The notes below the pieces were generated by a model that was given only the letters and a program-made list of their open reading frames with translations, made no database searches and was not told where the DNA came from. From Leptodontidium sp. MPI-SDFR-AT-0119 (taxonomy: Eukaryota; Ascomycota; Leotiomycetes; Helotiales; Leptodontidiaceae): a stretch of DNA of 64,000 bases. Each line of letters starts with the position of its first letter. Positions within the stretch are counted from its first letter, which is position 1. A program made the position numbers and the translations under genes. This document shows positions 41,032 to 52,064 of the stretch, one piece after another. The stretch spans positions 434,001-498,000 of the forward strand of contig JAHLEZ010000005.1 of assembly GCA_020726505.1 (NCBI GenBank), written 5' to 3'.

Positions 41032-42137
41032 ATGCCTCCTTCCCAGTGGGACCACAAGGCCGACAAGGACCTTCTCCTTGCTATCATCGACGAGGGTGCG
41101 CTGAAGGGCATCGTCTGGCCAAAGATCGCTGTGACCTTGCAATCCAAGGGATACACCTTCACCCATGAAGCCTGCCGGTTAGTACATACATCTCTTCTTG
41201 AACTCCTCGTCGTCATCAAGAGCCTCCACCTTCTCATCAGCGTCGCAAGCTTTTGAAGGCGCAAGATTGAGAACACCAGCTCTCGATCTTGACATTACCT
41301 AGCTTCCCTCCTGCCACTCACATTCAGCCTTCTACACTTCGTCATCAAGACGAGTGTCTCTCCTCTCTTCCTGCCTCTCATGTCCAGCCTCCTAATTCCA
41401 GTTTCCTACTCTTCATCATCAAGATTAGTGTACCTCCCCTTCCCTGCCTCTCACATTCAACCTCTCAATTTCAACCTGCTACACTTCATCATCAAGATGA
41501 GTGTATCTCCCTTTTTCCTGCCTCTCACATTCAGCCCCTCAACCCAAATCCCAATCTCAGACTCATAATCTCACCCTCATCCTCAAACTCATCCTCCTAC
41601 CTTCCAGCCCCTTCACCTCCTCCAGCCTCTCCAGCCCCTCCTCACAATAAAACCTAAAACTAACCACCTCTCCTTCCAGCCAACACTTCCAAAAGATCCG
41701 CAAGCAGTCCTCATCCTCCACCGGCCCCAGCACCAACGGCAACGGCAACGGCAACACCTCATCCCCCTCATCCCCAAAGAAGAGACCCACACCCCGCAAA
41801 CCCTCCACCCCAACCGCCTCCAAGTCCCAGACCCAAACCACTGGCTACGGCAACAACAACGACGACGAGGACGACGAGGACCTCCCACCCCCACCATCTT
41901 CCAAGCGCAAGCGTATCGAGAAGAAGGAGGAGCGTGTTGGTTCCGCTGGTGGCCGAGCTGGCGAGCGAGGCGTTTACCAGTTCAAGATTGAGCAACTGGG
42001 CGGTGCCGAGCACGTTGATCTCGAGCATGATGAGTGAGTGATATTTTGACGAAGAGAGGATGTGATGTGCTTTGAATAGTAACGAATGAAAGCTGACTTT
42101 TTCCATTCCTTGCAGTCTGTATGATTATGAGGTTTAA
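41032..42137 (+). CDS. Small Myb/SANT-like nuclear protein
   Basis: Three exons (41032-41177, 41680-42033, 42116-42137), 173 residues, introns 502 and 82 nt. The N-terminus MPPSQWDHKADKDLLLAIID, then GIVWPKIAVTLQSKGYTFT and, after the first intron, CRQHFQKIRK, make a compact three-helix Myb/SANT-like fold with the conserved tryptophans. The rest is a basic, acidic-patched linker (NGNGNGNTSSPSSPKKR, KRKRIEKKEER) with DDEDDEDLP. The small size and nuclear-localisation-like basic runs suggest a chromatin or transcription cofactor; target unknown. The first intron is unusually long for this genome and contains a minisatellite. Confidence 0.75.
41311..41545 (+). repeat. Intronic minisatellite, about 3.2 units of 60-74 bp
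   Basis: Units begin at 41311, 41371, 41444 and 41518 with CTGCC(A/T)CTCA, and each full unit carries TTC(G/A)TCATCAAGA followed by GTGT(C/A)(T/C)CTCC. Copies are diverged by substitutions and a 13-14 bp length difference. All lie within intron 1 of the small Myb-like gene. Confidence 0.8.
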
Positions 42138-43600
42138 GTCGACTGACGCGATCACGATGTGATGCAGTGGTGTTATCTTCTTATATGACACCCACTCGCC
42201 ATATCCCAATCTCGATCCTCTTCCCATTATCGACATACACCTCACACCAACATTGCATTTGCTTCCTCGCTTTTGAGTCTGCAATACCATTCCATTTCTC
42301 ATTTTGCTTCTGCTTTTGCGTTTGCGTTTGCCTTTCTCGATTTCTCTGGCGCAATCGGGTGGTGGATACGATAACGACAGGGAAGGAAATGGCATGGCGT
42401 TGGATTACATACTCCTATGATGCACATACCTTGCTTTGACAAATCTGGAGGGCCAAAAAAAAAAGGAGTGCAATGGATAGACAGCGAATTGAAAAGCGAA
42501 TCTTTGACTTGAACATGCATTTTGACTTTTGACTGTGATGCGCTATGAAAAGTGTGTGACGAATTGGAGTGTATACACTCACTCTTATTAAATCCGATAT
42601 GTGACAATTGAATAGAACGTTCATGTAAAGGTAGGGAGGATGCAAAGCATGGAAAAGAAAATCCCCTAGCTTGAGTTAAATTCTCAAGCCTCTCTTGACA
42701 GTGTTGTGTTGATGGGCGGTGGGTTTTCTGTATATATATCCATTGTATTTCTGGCTGACCATTCCGAGAAAGAAAAAAAAAATAGAACCCTAACTAAATC
42801 TGGCTTCAGATATCTCTGACTAAAATACCGGGGGGTCGCGAAAGCTCAGGAATTTCCAAATCGTCTATCTGCTTCTTCGTTGAATCGTTGCGAAGTAAGT
42901 AGGAGACCAATAAGGATTGTGGTATATATGGATAGCCGAGACACCGATAATAGAAACCTTCGACAACAAAAGCAACAACGACAACAAATGCTATAGAATA
43001 TTCTAATATCAGGGCAAATGCATTTAGTAGGCCGCCTGTTGGTCAGAGCGGCGATACTTTCAACACTCTCTCTTATCTGCAAGCGCATCGAGGAATAATT
43101 AATGCATATAAGCTGAACAAAATCATGCTCAGTGCTAGGAGAGCAATTCCTGGATAGGAGAATGATAGAAACCGGTATAAAAATGCAACGCGAGTCGATT
43201 TGGAATCAGGGATCGATTAGTCAAGACACGGCATTGGCTCCAGCAATGACGCCGTGGTCTTGAGGTAATCTTACAAACCAGGATGAAAATGGTATTGTTC
43301 CAGCAGTAACTTACTGTGCAAGGAAGATGTTTGGTACTTGTCGAATATGAACATGGCACTTTCGACCTACGGCAGAGTAGAACGTAAATAAGAGCCAAAA
43401 GATCCGAGCCCTGGGAGGAACACCGCCCGCCTGGGACAAAATGCAACTTCTGCGACATGAATTCTGTGGTATGACGAGGTAGATGAGACACACGTAATTG
43501 AACATGCAAAAAAGACAAAACTCCGCGAAAATGCAAAATCTAACCCAATCTAAATGGTAACCCAAATGCTTCCAAGTAAATGCGACTCAAACCATCATGT
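42138..43600. other. Convergent intergenic region
   Basis: 1.46 kb between converging gene ends. No recognised gene, repeat or RNA. Confidence 0.45.
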
Positions 43601-45519
43601 TCAAAGCACCGTTCCTCTGTTTTGCTTCTGGTCGACCCTCACATCTCTCCAGAGCCCCACCCAGACGAACCCCCACATTAGTACGAACGTGGCCGCAATG
43701 CACATCCTCATCTGCGCGACACCATAAGCACCAATGATGGCATCTCTCACTTCCGAACCACGAGGATAGCTCAATTGAAGCGCAAGATCCTCATATATGG
43801 CTGTCGCATTTCCTTTTGCGTAGTCAGGTAAGCGCTCGAGGAGTGCTCCAGGAAGTGTGTTGGTCCAGATGGCTCCAGAAACAGCACTTCCTAATGCACC
43901 TCCCACTGAGGCAAAAAGACTGAGGAGGGCAAGAATTGCAGCGACTTGTTTGTGCTCGACGACAGCCATTACTGCCATTTGTTCGCACATGACTATTGCG
44001 CCTCCTGCTGTGGCGATAAAAACCTGAGCCATCACCACATAGACGATGGGTTGGTATGGCTGGCGGAAGTAGGCCATCGTAATTCCACCAAGGAGTTCGA
44101 GAGGTACAGCAATCCATGCAATCCATTTGAAGCGACCTGTGAGACGTATAAAATAGCCAACAACGAGGGCTATGAGCGTTCCAACGACAGAGAAAATATT
44201 GTTGATGTAGCCAGCTTCCGATATAGACAGACCATTTACAACCTGAAGATATGAGGTGTAGTATCCATCGTAACAGTAGTATGCGATGAAGCGGCTGGCG
44301 CAGAGGAGACATCCTCCGATCACAGTGCGGTCGAGAAGGAGGCGGTAAGGTATAAAAGGCTGGCTGGCATAAAATCGTTCCCATACACCGAAGAAGACCA
44401 GGAGTGCCAAGCCAAATCCTATCATGGAAATGATCGACGGAGAGGTCCAGCTGTTGGATCCATAGCCTGTTATTGAGAAGGGGAGGAGAAAGAGCACTAA
44501 TCCAGTTAAAAGGAAGAAGACACCGTAGGCTGTGAAAAGGTTAGCAAGATACGGAAGATGTAAATGACTCTCCTACCATCAAATTCCTTGGCATAGTGCA
44601 AGAAGCTCTCTCTCCAGTTCTGTTTGGTGTGATCTTTGGCCAACACACCGATCCGCTTGGCCTTTATCTGATTCAAAAGAAGCATGCTGTAAAAAGGCGC
44701 AGCGAGCAACGGTGTAAGTACGGCAAATAATGTGAATGTCCCTCGAAATCCGAGGTTATTATAAGCAACTTGTGCAATTCTCGGGCCTGCAAAAGTCGTA
44801 ATGAGGTATGGAGTCGAGGCAAGGGATACAGCGAGGGCCCGATTGGCCAATGAAGATATGTCTGCAATAACAACTTGTAGAACGTATCCCATGCCACCGA
44901 ATCCCACCGCATGGAAGACCTGAAATAGTCAGAAATTTATGCCATCGTACTTTCTCCTGGAAAAGCTCACCTGTGCCACAGCATATGTCTCGACATTCCT
45001 GCACACTGCCATGAGAAGAAGGCCGGTTGTTCCAATCAAAGTCATGAAAGCAAACCCTTCAGCACGCCCCCAAAGATCCAACAGCTTCGCAATCGGGAGT
45101 TTCAAAACCCCACTCATTATGCCAGAAACTATCCCAACAACTGGTATAAGGGAGTGCGCTGAAAAGTCGCTGACGACGTAGGCCATGAGGTTTTGTGTGA
45201 CTTGGTTCTGTATCGAGTTGACCGCGAAAATGAGCAAAATGCTGCGAATTTGTTAGCATTTAGTCAAGACGTGGTCCTCTGCTTGTTCTTACAAGGCATA
45301 TGTTAACCGCAAGGAGCTCTTCGACCAGACGAGAGTGATCGCTTCCACGGTCTGCACACCTTCCTGCGCATCTTGATTTGGCTCATATTGATCGTGCTTG
45401 TCAAAAACATGCCTGTTCTCCTCGTCGCTGAGCAGAGGTGTGTGTTCCGACGATGTGCCTGCCATGGTGTTGCTGGTAGAGGCCAGGTTGGCCGTAGTGA
45501 AGGGTTCCAGAACCCCCAT
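43601..45519 (-). CDS. MFS siderophore-iron transporter type
   Basis: Four exons (45293-45519, 44971-45241, 44577-44919, 43601-44529), introns of 51, 51 and 47 nt, 589 residues. After a hydrophilic N-terminus with TPLLSDEE come about fourteen hydrophobic segments. Family signs: LWSKSSL-like VWSKSSLRLTYA before segment 1, LMAYVVSDFSAHSLIPVVGI, GVLKLPIAKLLDLWGRAEGF (motif A position), QVFHAVGFGGMGYVLQV, and the late loop segment ending LPDYAKGNATAIYEDL. These match fungal siderophore-iron importers (Sit1/Mir type), which take up ferric siderophores at the plasma membrane in symport with protons. The upstream region has a striking GATA-type iron-repressor site pair, which supports the call. A second in-frame ATG (MAGTSSEHT) is also a possible start. 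Confidence 0.85.
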
Positions 45520-45643
45520 GGTGGTACGATGATTGTACGACTAACCACCACCAGTCATCAAATAGTCGCAGACTTCGAAACGCGGACTCGAGGGGGCGTT
45601 GACATATATGGGAGGACGGGATGGGGTCTCGGGATTTTATCTA

Positions 45644-45665
45644 ATCTGATCTGATCAGATCAGAT
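45644..45665. promoter_or_regulatory. 22-bp perfect palindrome of ATCTGATC/GATCAGAT units
   Basis: A perfect inverted repeat built of overlapping ATCTGATC units, 125 bp upstream of the siderophore transporter start. It resembles half of the GATA-type repressor site but lacks the final TAA. May be a weak or decayed site cluster. Confidence 0.55.
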
Positions 45666-45852
45666 CTTCCCTGTCGTGGAGCTGCAGGAAGGAACAGCCG
45701 ACATTCGGCCATTGGCGCTGCAGATGTCAAACTGACTGGGGTTTCGGCGGTAAGCTCTCGAAACGACGCATGTTATTTGCTTGTTGGTTCGGAAATGGTG
45801 AAGCAGGAAAGAGAATCAGGAAAGGATCAGATAGCATCGATAGGATACGGCA

Positions 45853-45871
45853 TTATCAGATCATCTGATAA
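45853..45871. promoter_or_regulatory. Paired SreA-type (ATCWGATAA) iron-repressor sites
   Basis: TTATCAGATCATCTGATAA contains two exact copies of ATCTGATAA, one on each strand, separated by one base. ATCWGATAA is the published consensus for fungal iron-regulating GATA factors (SreA/Sre/Urbs1 class). It lies about 335 bp before the start codon of the siderophore transporter. A near-match ATCAGATAG is at about 45827. Expected role: repression of the transporter when iron is sufficient. Confidence 0.7.
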
Positions 45872-46623
45872 CCCTAATTCATCCTTCCCGCCCTTGGCAG
45901 ATGATTCCCATTGCCCCGCTCGGAGTTCCGGTTTCGCAGCTTGACTTGTCTCTATCCAATGATATATTCCGAAGCCCTCTCGAACTCCGCCTTTGCTGTG
46001 CTCTGATTGGGCAGTCCTTGTTTCGTTGACGATGCGCGGGAGAGAACTGCGGCAGAGGCGGATAATGATGGAGCCGGAACAAGAGATGGATGAGATACTT
46101 CTAGTTTGCTGGGAACAGTCCTCGGCTGGAGCTAACCGTCGTTGGCAGGTGCTTGATCATGTCGCGAGGTTATTGCTAGATATCCGTGGGTATCGGTATG
46201 AGTCCTAACGCGGCCGATGGCCTGGTACAAAGAGGGGAGACATCCGCTGGAAGTTGTCGTTGCACACTTGTTGCAGGAAGCACATTGGAGGTTGAAACTG
46301 GTGGCAATAAGGCGACGAGCTTGTCCCGCGGAGCATTGAGGATGACTTGCAAGGCGTGGATATAGTACATTGGTACGATATCTCTTCAAATATGGAAGTG
46401 TCGAGATAGAGTTTGGCGACGGAGTCTGAATATTTGGCACAGGATAACGAGAGGAGAGACATGTGAATGAAGTACTGCCGCGATTTACCCGTGGACCTGA
46501 TTTCAAATTGCTTAGTCATCTCTCTATACTTCACTCGACTTCATATTCGTCTCCTCGCGCTTTTAACATCCCATCAAGCTTCACTGTACGATTGTGCTAA
46601 GGACTAGATACATTATTTTGTCT
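45872..46623. other. Intergenic region
   Basis: No supported gene. Several overlapping minus-strand frames at 46132-46534 change frame relative to each other and could be a worn-out coding remnant, but no family is recognised. Confidence 0.4.
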
Positions 46624-47686
46624 TTAAGCTGCACGAACTCGACGTCTCCCTATAGCACTCAATCCCCTTTCCACCCACTCACATACCTCATCATCACCTG
46701 CGCCAGAATCAAATTGGCCACTCTTCAGATCGTCGTAGTTCTTCAAAACCCGCGGCCGAAACACGACGTCCATCTCCCGAAATATGGCTTCTAGCTCTGT
46801 TTGGAATATCAATAGGAACTGGTGGGCCTTCCTCGGCTCCCCTGGCTTGCGCTGCTCAATGGGGTATTGGGAGCTGAACGAGATTAAAAGTGGCAGGTGG
46901 CCTCTGCATCTAGTGCACTGATGTATCCAATCAGGGATTATCTCATCCCAAGCACCTGCTCTATCCTACAGGCACGCGTGATTAGCCCAAAAATAAAGAG
47001 GTAGTTTGTGGGGTGAAGGTACTACGTACGATGTCTCGACTTATCTGGGCCTGTTTGAGCCTCCAATATAGCCGCTCGAGATGGTAGGGAAGATTAACAG
47101 GTGCTTCGTGCAAAGACGCAACATCGACTTCAAGCACTGGCAAAATATTGCGGTACTCCTTGAATTTCGACCTCTTTCGTGTTCGAAGCGATGGATTCAA
47201 ATCTGCCATTCTAGAGCGATGGATCTCAGCTATATGCACTTCCTGTTCGTCTTCTTCGGATACGACGAATGGCATACAGCCAGCAAATCGCAAGTTATCG
47301 CGGTGGCAGAAGAGATCATACCACTCGTAAAAACGAGTCGGCAGGCCCGCAATCTATCGTGGTATGAGCTCCGGATAATCAAGCCTGATATGAATCTCAG
47401 CTAAACTCAAAGGCAGGTAGTCGAGAACCATCAGCTGGATTTCAATCGGCAGCTTTTTGAAGTACTTGAACGCCGCATGTTGCTCAAGACGAGCACGTTC
47501 CGGGGCGCCCAAATAATTCTGAGTGGAGAAAAACCTATGCATCCAGCCCAGGAGATTGATACACACCCGCGATCTTCCGTGGCTCATGGTAACCGTGGCG
47601 CTTCTCGTGATACGTCTCTGCGTACTCGAGACTCGAATGCCATCGCCGGTGGATGTACGGTCGAAGTCCAAGTTACCAGTCCCCAA
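46624..47686 (-). pseudogene. F-box/2EXR-like protein with one internal TAG
   Basis: Exon 1 (47030-47686) and exon 2 (46624-46965) are joined by a 64-nt intron (46966-47029, GTACGT/TAG, phase 0). The N-terminal part has FKYFKKLPIEIQLMVLDYLP, an F-box/2EXR-type opening (LPxEhxxxhhxhh). The frame is stopped by TAG at 47354-47356, after PELIPR, then continues without another stop: FYEWYDLFCHRDNLRFAGCM, IHQCTRCRGHLPLLISF, and an acidic/basic C-terminus. No splice fits around the TAG because no donor exists in the right phase. CAG or TGG are one-step ancestors. Either a recent pseudogene or an error in the sequence. Normal role would be a substrate adaptor or surface-ridge domain protein of unknown target. 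Confidence 0.6.
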
Positions 47687-49171
47687 TTTTAAGACACATT
47701 GCTTCAGTAGACTAGGTAAAGCTAGCTAAGCACAAGCGACCCTAAAAGTCAAAATTTCTCTGGCCTGTACTTACCAACGTAGGGTAACAATAACCTAAGA
47801 AGCCATATTAGCTGCCGCTCACGTGGCCAGTTCAGTCATTTTTACCCAGTTACTGAGACAAGTACAGAAATTTGTAACAAGTTTTCTGGATGGTATGAGT
47901 TGAAGCTGAGACTCAGAGGTTGTTATAGACAGCACGTAATATATTCTAGTATTGCGCGTACCTCGTATTATAGTTAGGAAAAGTATCTGCTCAAGTGTTC
48001 TCCAGGTGAGGGAGCAAGCAGATTACCACTGAGAGCTGCTCATATCCAATTTTTGCAAAAGAAATTAAGCTGTCTTAAGTTATGATTAGTCGCCGCCAGG
48101 ACGATCCCAGTAATAAAGGCAGAGCCTGTAATGCAGTCTAATGCAGTTTAAGTGCTAAAGAGAAAATGCAAGTATATGCGCTTTTGTCCTTGCCACATTG
48201 CCATGTCCCCTTGAGTGACTGTATGATGATTCCTTGGGGGAAATAATGCACAATCCTTCACTAAAAGGCCACCTGACTGCTAGTGAACTATCATGATCCG
48301 TTTAACAAAGCACTGAGAAGTCTTTGAATAACCTTTTAGTTTCCAGCTCTATTAATGAGTCCTGGATTTTATTCATGGGGTGTGCTGCAGACTTTTTGGC
48401 GTGGTTGACCATTTTGGGTTCGCCTAATTCGAGAAGCGACAACTCAATCTTCTGGGTAAAAGCCGAACAACAAATGGTCCTCGACGAAATCAGAGACATG
48501 TTGGACAGACGTTTCACTGAAGCAGTAGTCAGAGCCTTGGGTGCGACTTATCCAATTGTCTGCGTCGCCGGTCAAAATGCTGCAAAGACACTGGATTATC
48601 TCCGTCTGGAGGGTGATGAGGACTTCAAATTCGACCGAGGACAAAGAGTAGGCTGGAAGAAGTTCAATAAAACCCAGAGAGCAAGGATCCCAGCAATCCC
48701 ATAGATATCACATTTGGCTGCACACTGGGTTGCCGGAGCTTCTCTCTTTTTCTTTGCTGAGCGCAGGGGGTGAAGGACTTTTTCTCTAGGTGGATTATTG
48801 GAGTTTATTTGTGTTTAATACTCCTAAGTCAGAAAGCGGAATTTCTCTTGGAGATTCGTTGGTGCTTTCTTAGCTTGCTGGTTAAGACATTCGCGCCAAG
48901 CATTTTTCGACCCGAGTCCTAGACCCAACCCATCAGACAGCTTGTATATTTTGTTCCGTTATTGTTTATTGTGCTTAGCAGTGCTGGTAAAGGCTACTTT
49001 TACCTTGACGACGAGGTCCTTGTAGCATATACGAGACTGCTTGCCGATCCAGAAGAGCCATAAGATTGAAGCAAGGGTGAGCTGTCATCGCACATACAAT
49101 TAATTCCATTCAACACTGTTTCGATGTCTTAGCATTCCCCCCGCCCTAAATCTTGAGAGGTATACCACACA
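47687..49171. other. AT-rich intergenic with one possible small ORF
   Basis: Mostly non-coding. A plus-strand frame at 48324-48704 (126 codons, ending FNKTQRARIPAIP) has mixed hydrophobic and charged sequence but no known domain, no clear promoter and a competing antisense frame. I do not call it a gene. Confidence 0.4.
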
Positions 49172-50418
49172 CTATGTGGACTTCACGCTCGACAAAAGAG
49201 CATTTCCAATGACCGCCGTCCCCATTAACCACTCTTCAGGCAGAGAGCTTTCAATAGTACCCAAGTACTTGGACACATCCCAGAGATCTTTCATTCCCTG
49301 CCAGCAATGAACCCCTCCCTCCTCGACTTCAAACTGTGCATTGACTCCGTCCTTCTCCAGAAGTCTAGAAAATTGTTCAATTTCAGATAAAAGCAGCTCA
49401 TGAGAACCCGCCGAGAGCCAAACTCGGGCAGGCATAATGTCCTTCCATGAACGGCCCCCAGACAGTGGCTGAGTGAAGTCAATAAATGCCGCGGTATCCT
49501 CGCCGATACGATTTCCTAACAAATCTTTTGAAGCCTTGAGAATAGTGTCCAGGTTGATGTAGTCCATGTATTTGTTGGTCTCATACGAAGCACGCTTCGA
49601 ACAGTGCAAGTCAATCCAGGGTGACTCTAAGAAATCCCCCCTTCTGGTTTTGGCAGCTGAGCATTTTGTAACGAAGCAATCAGGCACAGCGCCAAATGTC
49701 CACCTGCTGAATCTCCTAGCACGGCAATCTTAGAAGTATCAATATTCTGATCCAACAGGTATGTGTATCCCGTCACCGCCTGCTCCACCTGCGTCGGAAG
49801 CTTCGTCTCCGGGGCCAACGAATACTCCAGGCCAAACCAGGAAAGGGATATTCCGCACTCCGCAGCAGTCTCGGTAATCCGTAAAGCTGCCAGCAAGAAG
49901 GTTCCTGGGTGGCCACTGACATACGCCCCACCATGCAGATAATATACTACAATGTCACATGATCCTGGATCGACAGGATTTCCAGCAGGACCTTTGCAAG
50001 CCAGTACCCTGCGGCGTTTCGCTGAAGCACTCGTTGGTACAGGTTATTATTTTTAGAGCGAAAGCGTGGTGATGTGAGGATTTGTTTGGTGCCGGGTTGG
50101 CTGAGGAAACGCGTAAGAGGGAGGGGAAGGGTGCTGCTTCTGTAAAGTGTTAGCAACTTCATGGGGGAGAGATGGGCGATAGGGTTAATAGCTATACCGT
50201 CTTACGAGTGACTGTGCTAGGTCTTCTTTCAAAGAGATCTCGTTGTGTCCGAGATTGAGTACTCTTCGATAGATGCACTGAAGGAGCAGCCATGGGAGCG
50301 AGAAGATCAGTAGAACGAGCTGGATCCAATTCGAAGACGGGATTTTCCTGTTGCCCAGATTTGGCTCTGAGATTGTGGTGAATTGAGTCATAGCGTCGCT
50401 TTCCAATCGCAGATACAA
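49172..50418 (-). pseudogene. Alpha/beta hydrolase (HSL/steryl-acetylhydrolase-like) with frameshifts
   Basis: Pieces in order on the minus strand: an N-terminal membrane segment (WIQLVLLIFSLPWLLLQCIY) up to a GTAAGA donor at 50213, then a frame through about 50160-50000, then YYLHGGAYVSGHP (oxyanion-hole HGG), LGDSAGGHLAL (nucleophile serine) and, in another frame, SPWIDLHC and EEGGVHCW (catalytic histidine region). The break between PKPEGG and SPWIDL falls at a run of six G (plus-strand C at 49636-49641): one more G would restore the frame. A second frame change lies around 50000-50045. The usual acidic residue region reads SAGSHELLLSE. Fungal relatives are ER-anchored serine esterases such as deacetylases of sterols or lipids. 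Two independent breaks favour a pseudogene, though homopolymer error could explain one. Confidence 0.65.
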
Positions 50419-52064
50419 CCTTCAGAGGCAGCTTACTGTCAAATTTTGCGCTTTCCGACCCTCTATACTTTATAGATTTAAAAAGTATGACCACTGCATC
50501 CCATATGGGGGTGTCGTCTGTTTTAGTCCCTCGTACTCGTTTCCGATGGAGGTCTGGCACCAGCTGCCCGGAGGAGTCTTATATCCGAGCCGTCCTAGCA
50601 TTGAGTCTCCCGTCGAGGGTTCTTGTAGCTTGGTCAGCAACCTAGGGCCTTCGGGAGACTTTCGATCCGCCCAAAGTGGAGGTGAAAGAGAATGATCAGT
50701 TTTGTGGCTCTGCAAATGGATGGATTCTTGCGTAAAGCTTCTAGTCCAGCAGTCAACACCGTCAAGCTGGTAGCCAACAACAACGGAAACATATTTTAGC
50801 GGTTTTATTGCTCGGAGATTTGAGTTTGTACTGCACCTAATCATAAATCCTCTGGATACTTCCCTAGACTCCGCCAGTTTCCTGCTCGCAAGCATTTTCG
50901 TATTATTTACGTATCCCATGTTCCTTCTGGAGCCGATCTTGGGCAACACGGACATTCTTCAGTGGGTGTAGGTTTTAACGGTGACCAAAGCACACTATAC
51001 AGCTGTGTTATTGAACCTTGACTGTAATACTTGGACCTGTATAACACAACAATCCTTCCGGCATCACACCAGCAGAGCCCGATGGTCTGTGAATTGGAAA
51101 TCCATGGATAGATAGATACATGAAGAAGTCGGCGAAGGCGAGAGAGTTCTGGAAAACAGCTCATCTTTGATCTTTAGTGCCGAATCGGTAGAGGGCGGAG
51201 TCTCAACAAATCTAGGCGATCTGAACTGTTTTTACATTAATGCTGGGAGGTCAGTTCTACAGGTTTTCCTTCAACCTAGCAATGCTAGATTAGGCTCAGG
51301 TTTGTGACACTACCATGAGTCATGATATCCTTTCCCGCCTCATGCAGAAACAAAGTTCCATGGTGGAACGAAACCGACTACGCAAACTACCTTGACGAGA
51401 CGAGAGCATATCCAGAAATAGCGAGGGCCAAACTAGACGCTGATGAATATCTGGTAGCCATGGCCAAATAGAGGAATGATAGATGTCCGAATTCTTTTCA
51501 GGCTACTAGCCTGCGGCCTAGTTGGCTTGCGGATTCTTCTGATTGCAAGGTTCATCTCGGGAGGACGTAGTTCTCGGGACAGGTATCGCGCACTGCTGTT
51601 GCGGCGGTTGTTGTAGGTATTCTTGAGCGAGATACAAAGGGGTGGTTTGATCTTGTTGAGGACAACGATGATGTTGAATCTGCTGTAGCTAAGGCTGTGC
51701 GAGACGGCGTGAATTGTGTTGAGGGGAAGATCTCGAGCAGATGTATGCCCAGAGCAAGATAGAGTCCAGAAAGCTTGGATCGGGTGAGGGTAGTTTCCGA
51801 CTAGCAATGCGATGAGCAGTCCAGCTAGAACACTTGGTGCGTGCAAGATAAAGAGTAGGAAGGAAGGATGGACGTATTTGAGCCATGCTGAGCATGTATC
51901 ATGTTAATTGTGATGAGCCTGGAAGTGATTAGTGAGCAGTCCGAACTTTGTGGCAGATTGATCCATTGCTGTTCACATGTTTAGTTCCCCTATTCGATGC
52001 TGAGGTTTAATTCTAGATTGCAGTCTTCTCATCGCACGGGTTAATCACCATTCATTACAGCGCT
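50419..52064. other. Region with unrecognised minus-strand ORFs
   Basis: Open frames at 50470-50955 and 51433-51846 (the latter begins with a hydrophobic stretch HAPSVLAGLLIALLVGN) have no domain I know. They may be decayed genes or chance frames. Nothing else was noticed. Confidence 0.35.
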
